DNA of 5,831 nt from UBA3222 sp002363035 (GTDB taxonomy: Bacteria; Verrucomicrobiota; Verrucomicrobiia; Opitutales; UBA9783). The notes below the pieces were generated by a model. That model made no database searches and was not told where the DNA came from. It saw only the letters and a list, made by a program, of their open reading frames with translations. Position numbers and translations under genes: made by a program. The stretch covers positions 1 to 5,831 of the forward strand of contig CAMPCR010000049.1 of the NCBI GenBank assembly GCA_946646575.1, read 5' to 3'. This document shows positions 4,528-5,831 of this stretch, piece after piece (positions within the stretch are counted from its first letter, which is position 1; the number at the start of each line of letters is the position of its first letter).

Positions 4528-5831
4528 ATGGAGAAGAACCGTGACAATTTGGAAGACGTTCGCGAGCGATTGGAGTCGGTGTTTGAACGCCTGCCGATTC
4601 GTTTTCCCAATCTCAATTTTCAAGACAAAGCATCGGAAGCGGGACAGCCGAACGGCGATGCACCCGATGCCGAAGAGGAAGCTTTTATCCGACAGGTCGA
4701 GCATTTTAATTTAAAACCCAAAGACCTGCGCGATTACCTGGATCGCTACGTCGTGAAACAGTCGGAGGCAAAAAAAGTGCTTTCGGTGGCGATTTGCGAC
4801 CACTACAACCATGTTCGCGAGTGCGTGCGTCACCCCGAGAAGCGCGAACAGTTGTATTTAAAGCAAAACGTGTTGGTGTTGGGACCAACCGGCGTCGGAA
4901 AAACGTACCTCATCCGCAACATTGCGCGACGCATCGGCGTGCCGTTTGTGAAGGCGGATGCAACGAAATTTTCCGAAACCGGTTATGTCGGCGGCGACGC
5001 GGAAGATTTGGTGCGCGATTTGGTGAAAGCCGCCAACGGCAACGTCAATCTGGCGCAGTACGGCATTATTTACGTGGACGAAATTGACAAAATTGCTTCG
5101 ACGGCGTCCGGCGGGAAGGATGTTTCGGGGCGCGGCGTGCAGGTCAATCTTCTAAAGCTGATGGAGGAAACCGACGTCAATCTGGTGACGCCGCACGACA
5201 TGATCGGGCAAATGCGGGCGATTATGTCGATGCAAAGAGGGAAACGACAGAAAAATACCATCAATACGCGGCACATTTTGTTTATTTTCAGCGGTGCCTT
5301 CGATAAGCTGTCGGATATTGTCAAACGACGGTTGGATCGTGGATTGATCGGGTTCGGTGCCGCTTCGGCGGATGATAAAAACGACGCGGCGACGTACCTG
5401 CGTCACGTCCAAACGCAGGATTTCATTCAATTCGGCTTCGAACCGGAATTCATCGGGCGCATTCCCGTGCGTGTCGCCTGCGACCCGTTGGTAAAGGAGG
5501 ATTTGGCGCGCATTTTGACCGACGCCGAATGTTCCATCCTGCAACAGGCGAAGGCGGATTTTAACGGTTACGGAATTGACATGACCGTTACGCGCGAAGC
5601 GATCGACGAAATCGCCGCCCGTGCCGAAGCGGAAAAAACGGGTGCGCGCGGATTGATGACGATTTTTGAACGTATTTTGCGCAATTTTAAATTCGAGCTG
5701 CCGTCTTCCGGCATTCGTTCGTTCGAAGTCAATACCGATACGGTTGCCGATCCCGAGCGGGCATTGCAAAAATTGCTGTTGGAGCATCAATCGCTGACCA
5801 ACGAACGGCGTTTGGCGGACATTCACGCCTT
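4528..5831 (+). CDS. ClpX-like AAA+ unfoldase without zinc-binding domain (3' end outside window)
   Basis: The 434 residues in view follow ClpX from the box-II segment onward. They include LDRYVVKQSEAKKVLSVAI (71-89), Walker A GPTGVGKT (119-126), pore loop TGYVG (151-155), Walker B IIYVDEID (180-187), the DVSGRGVQ pore-2 segment (198-205), a ClpP-docking-type IGF loop LIGFGA (273-278), the arginine finger in EFIGRIPV (R311) and sensor 2 TGARGL (R374). ClpX rings use ATP to unfold proteins and feed them to ClpP. The first 60 residues are charged and contain no cysteine, so the C4 zinc domain that binds adaptors in ClpX is absent. The stretch between pore-2 and LFIFSGAF (about 215-250) is roughly ten residues longer than in E. 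coli ClpX and lacks the GGRKHP loop, having QRGKRQKN instead. It is therefore a ClpX-like paralogue rather than housekeeping ClpX, so I give no symbol. It is transcribed divergently from the GspL-like operon. The end is cut by the window. Confidence 0.85.
   Translation, partial: MEKNRDNLEDVRERLESVFERLPIRFPNLNFQDKASEAGQPNGDAPDAEEEAFIRQVEHFNLKPKDLRDYLDRYVVKQSEAKKVLSVAICDHYNHVRECVRHPEKREQLYLKQNVLVLGPTGVGKTYLIRNIARRIGVPFVKADATKFSETGYVGGDAEDLVRDLVKAANGNVNLAQYGIIYVDEIDKIASTASGGKDVSGRGVQVNLLKLMEETDVNLVTPHDMIGQMRAIMSMQRGKRQKNTINTRHILFIFSGAFDKLSDIVKRRLDRGLIGFGAASADDKNDAATYLRHVQTQDFIQFGFEPEFIGRIPVRVACDPLVKEDLARILTDAECSILQQAKADFNGYGIDMTVTREAIDEIAARAEAEKTGARGLMTIFERILRNFKFELPSSGIRSFEVNTDTVADPERALQKLLLEHQSLTNERRLADIHA

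Noticed and set aside
1..5831. CRISPR array, tRNA, rRNA, insertion sequence or transposase
   Set aside because: I saw no regularly spaced repeats, no tRNA-like cloverleaf, no rRNA sequence and no transposase motifs or paired terminal inverted repeats.

Overview
The window looks like chromosomal DNA from a Gram-negative bacterium. Pointers are a cleaved-type signal peptide, a GspL/PilM-like plus GspM/PilO-like inner-membrane pair, a ClpX-type unfoldase and a DEDDh exonuclease. The coding style (mid-range GC, many GCG/CGC/GAA codons, ATG/GTG starts) and this gene mixture would suit a Verrucomicrobiota/PVC-type genome. That placement is only an impression: no rRNA or other phylogenetic marker is present.

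Layout from left to right. (1) 1-117: probable C-terminal tail of a plus-strand gene entering from the left, with its stop codon inside a perfect 8-3-8 palindrome. (2) 118-531: gene-free, with a very sharp switch in strand composition near 250-270, then three A8 tracts and an isolated TTGACA just before the next gene. (3) 532-1572: a secreted, cysteine-rich protein of unknown function whose middle is far more AT-rich than the rest of the window. (4) 1573-1762: a short spacer with a GC-rich, hairpin-forming, repeat-like block (about 1595-1657) followed by an AT-rich leader. (5) 1763-2566: a DEDDh 3'-5' exonuclease-like protein ending in a QPTLF tail. (6) 4396 down to 2460 on the minus strand: a two-gene operon, first a GspL/PilM-like protein with a membrane anchor and periplasmic part, then a GspM/PilO-like protein, joined by an ATGA stop/start overlap. 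The second gene converges on the exonuclease gene and overlaps its 3' end by 107 bp. (7) 4528 to the right edge: a divergently oriented ClpX-like AAA+ unfoldase lacking the N-terminal zinc domain, cut by the window edge just after the position where a typical ClpX would end.

How the genes may work together. The two minus-strand genes very probably make one envelope complex: an assembly-platform pair of the type II secretion / type IV pilus kind. No secretin, ATPase or pilin gene lies in the window. The ClpX-like protein keeps the ClpP-docking IGF loop but has replaced the substrate-gripping RKH loop, so it probably unfolds a different substrate set. No functional link between the unfoldase, the exonuclease and the secreted protein can be shown from the sequence. 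The most unusual items are the ClpX-like variant, the possible clamp-binding tail on the exonuclease, the foreign-looking secreted protein, and the skew switch in the left intergenic region.
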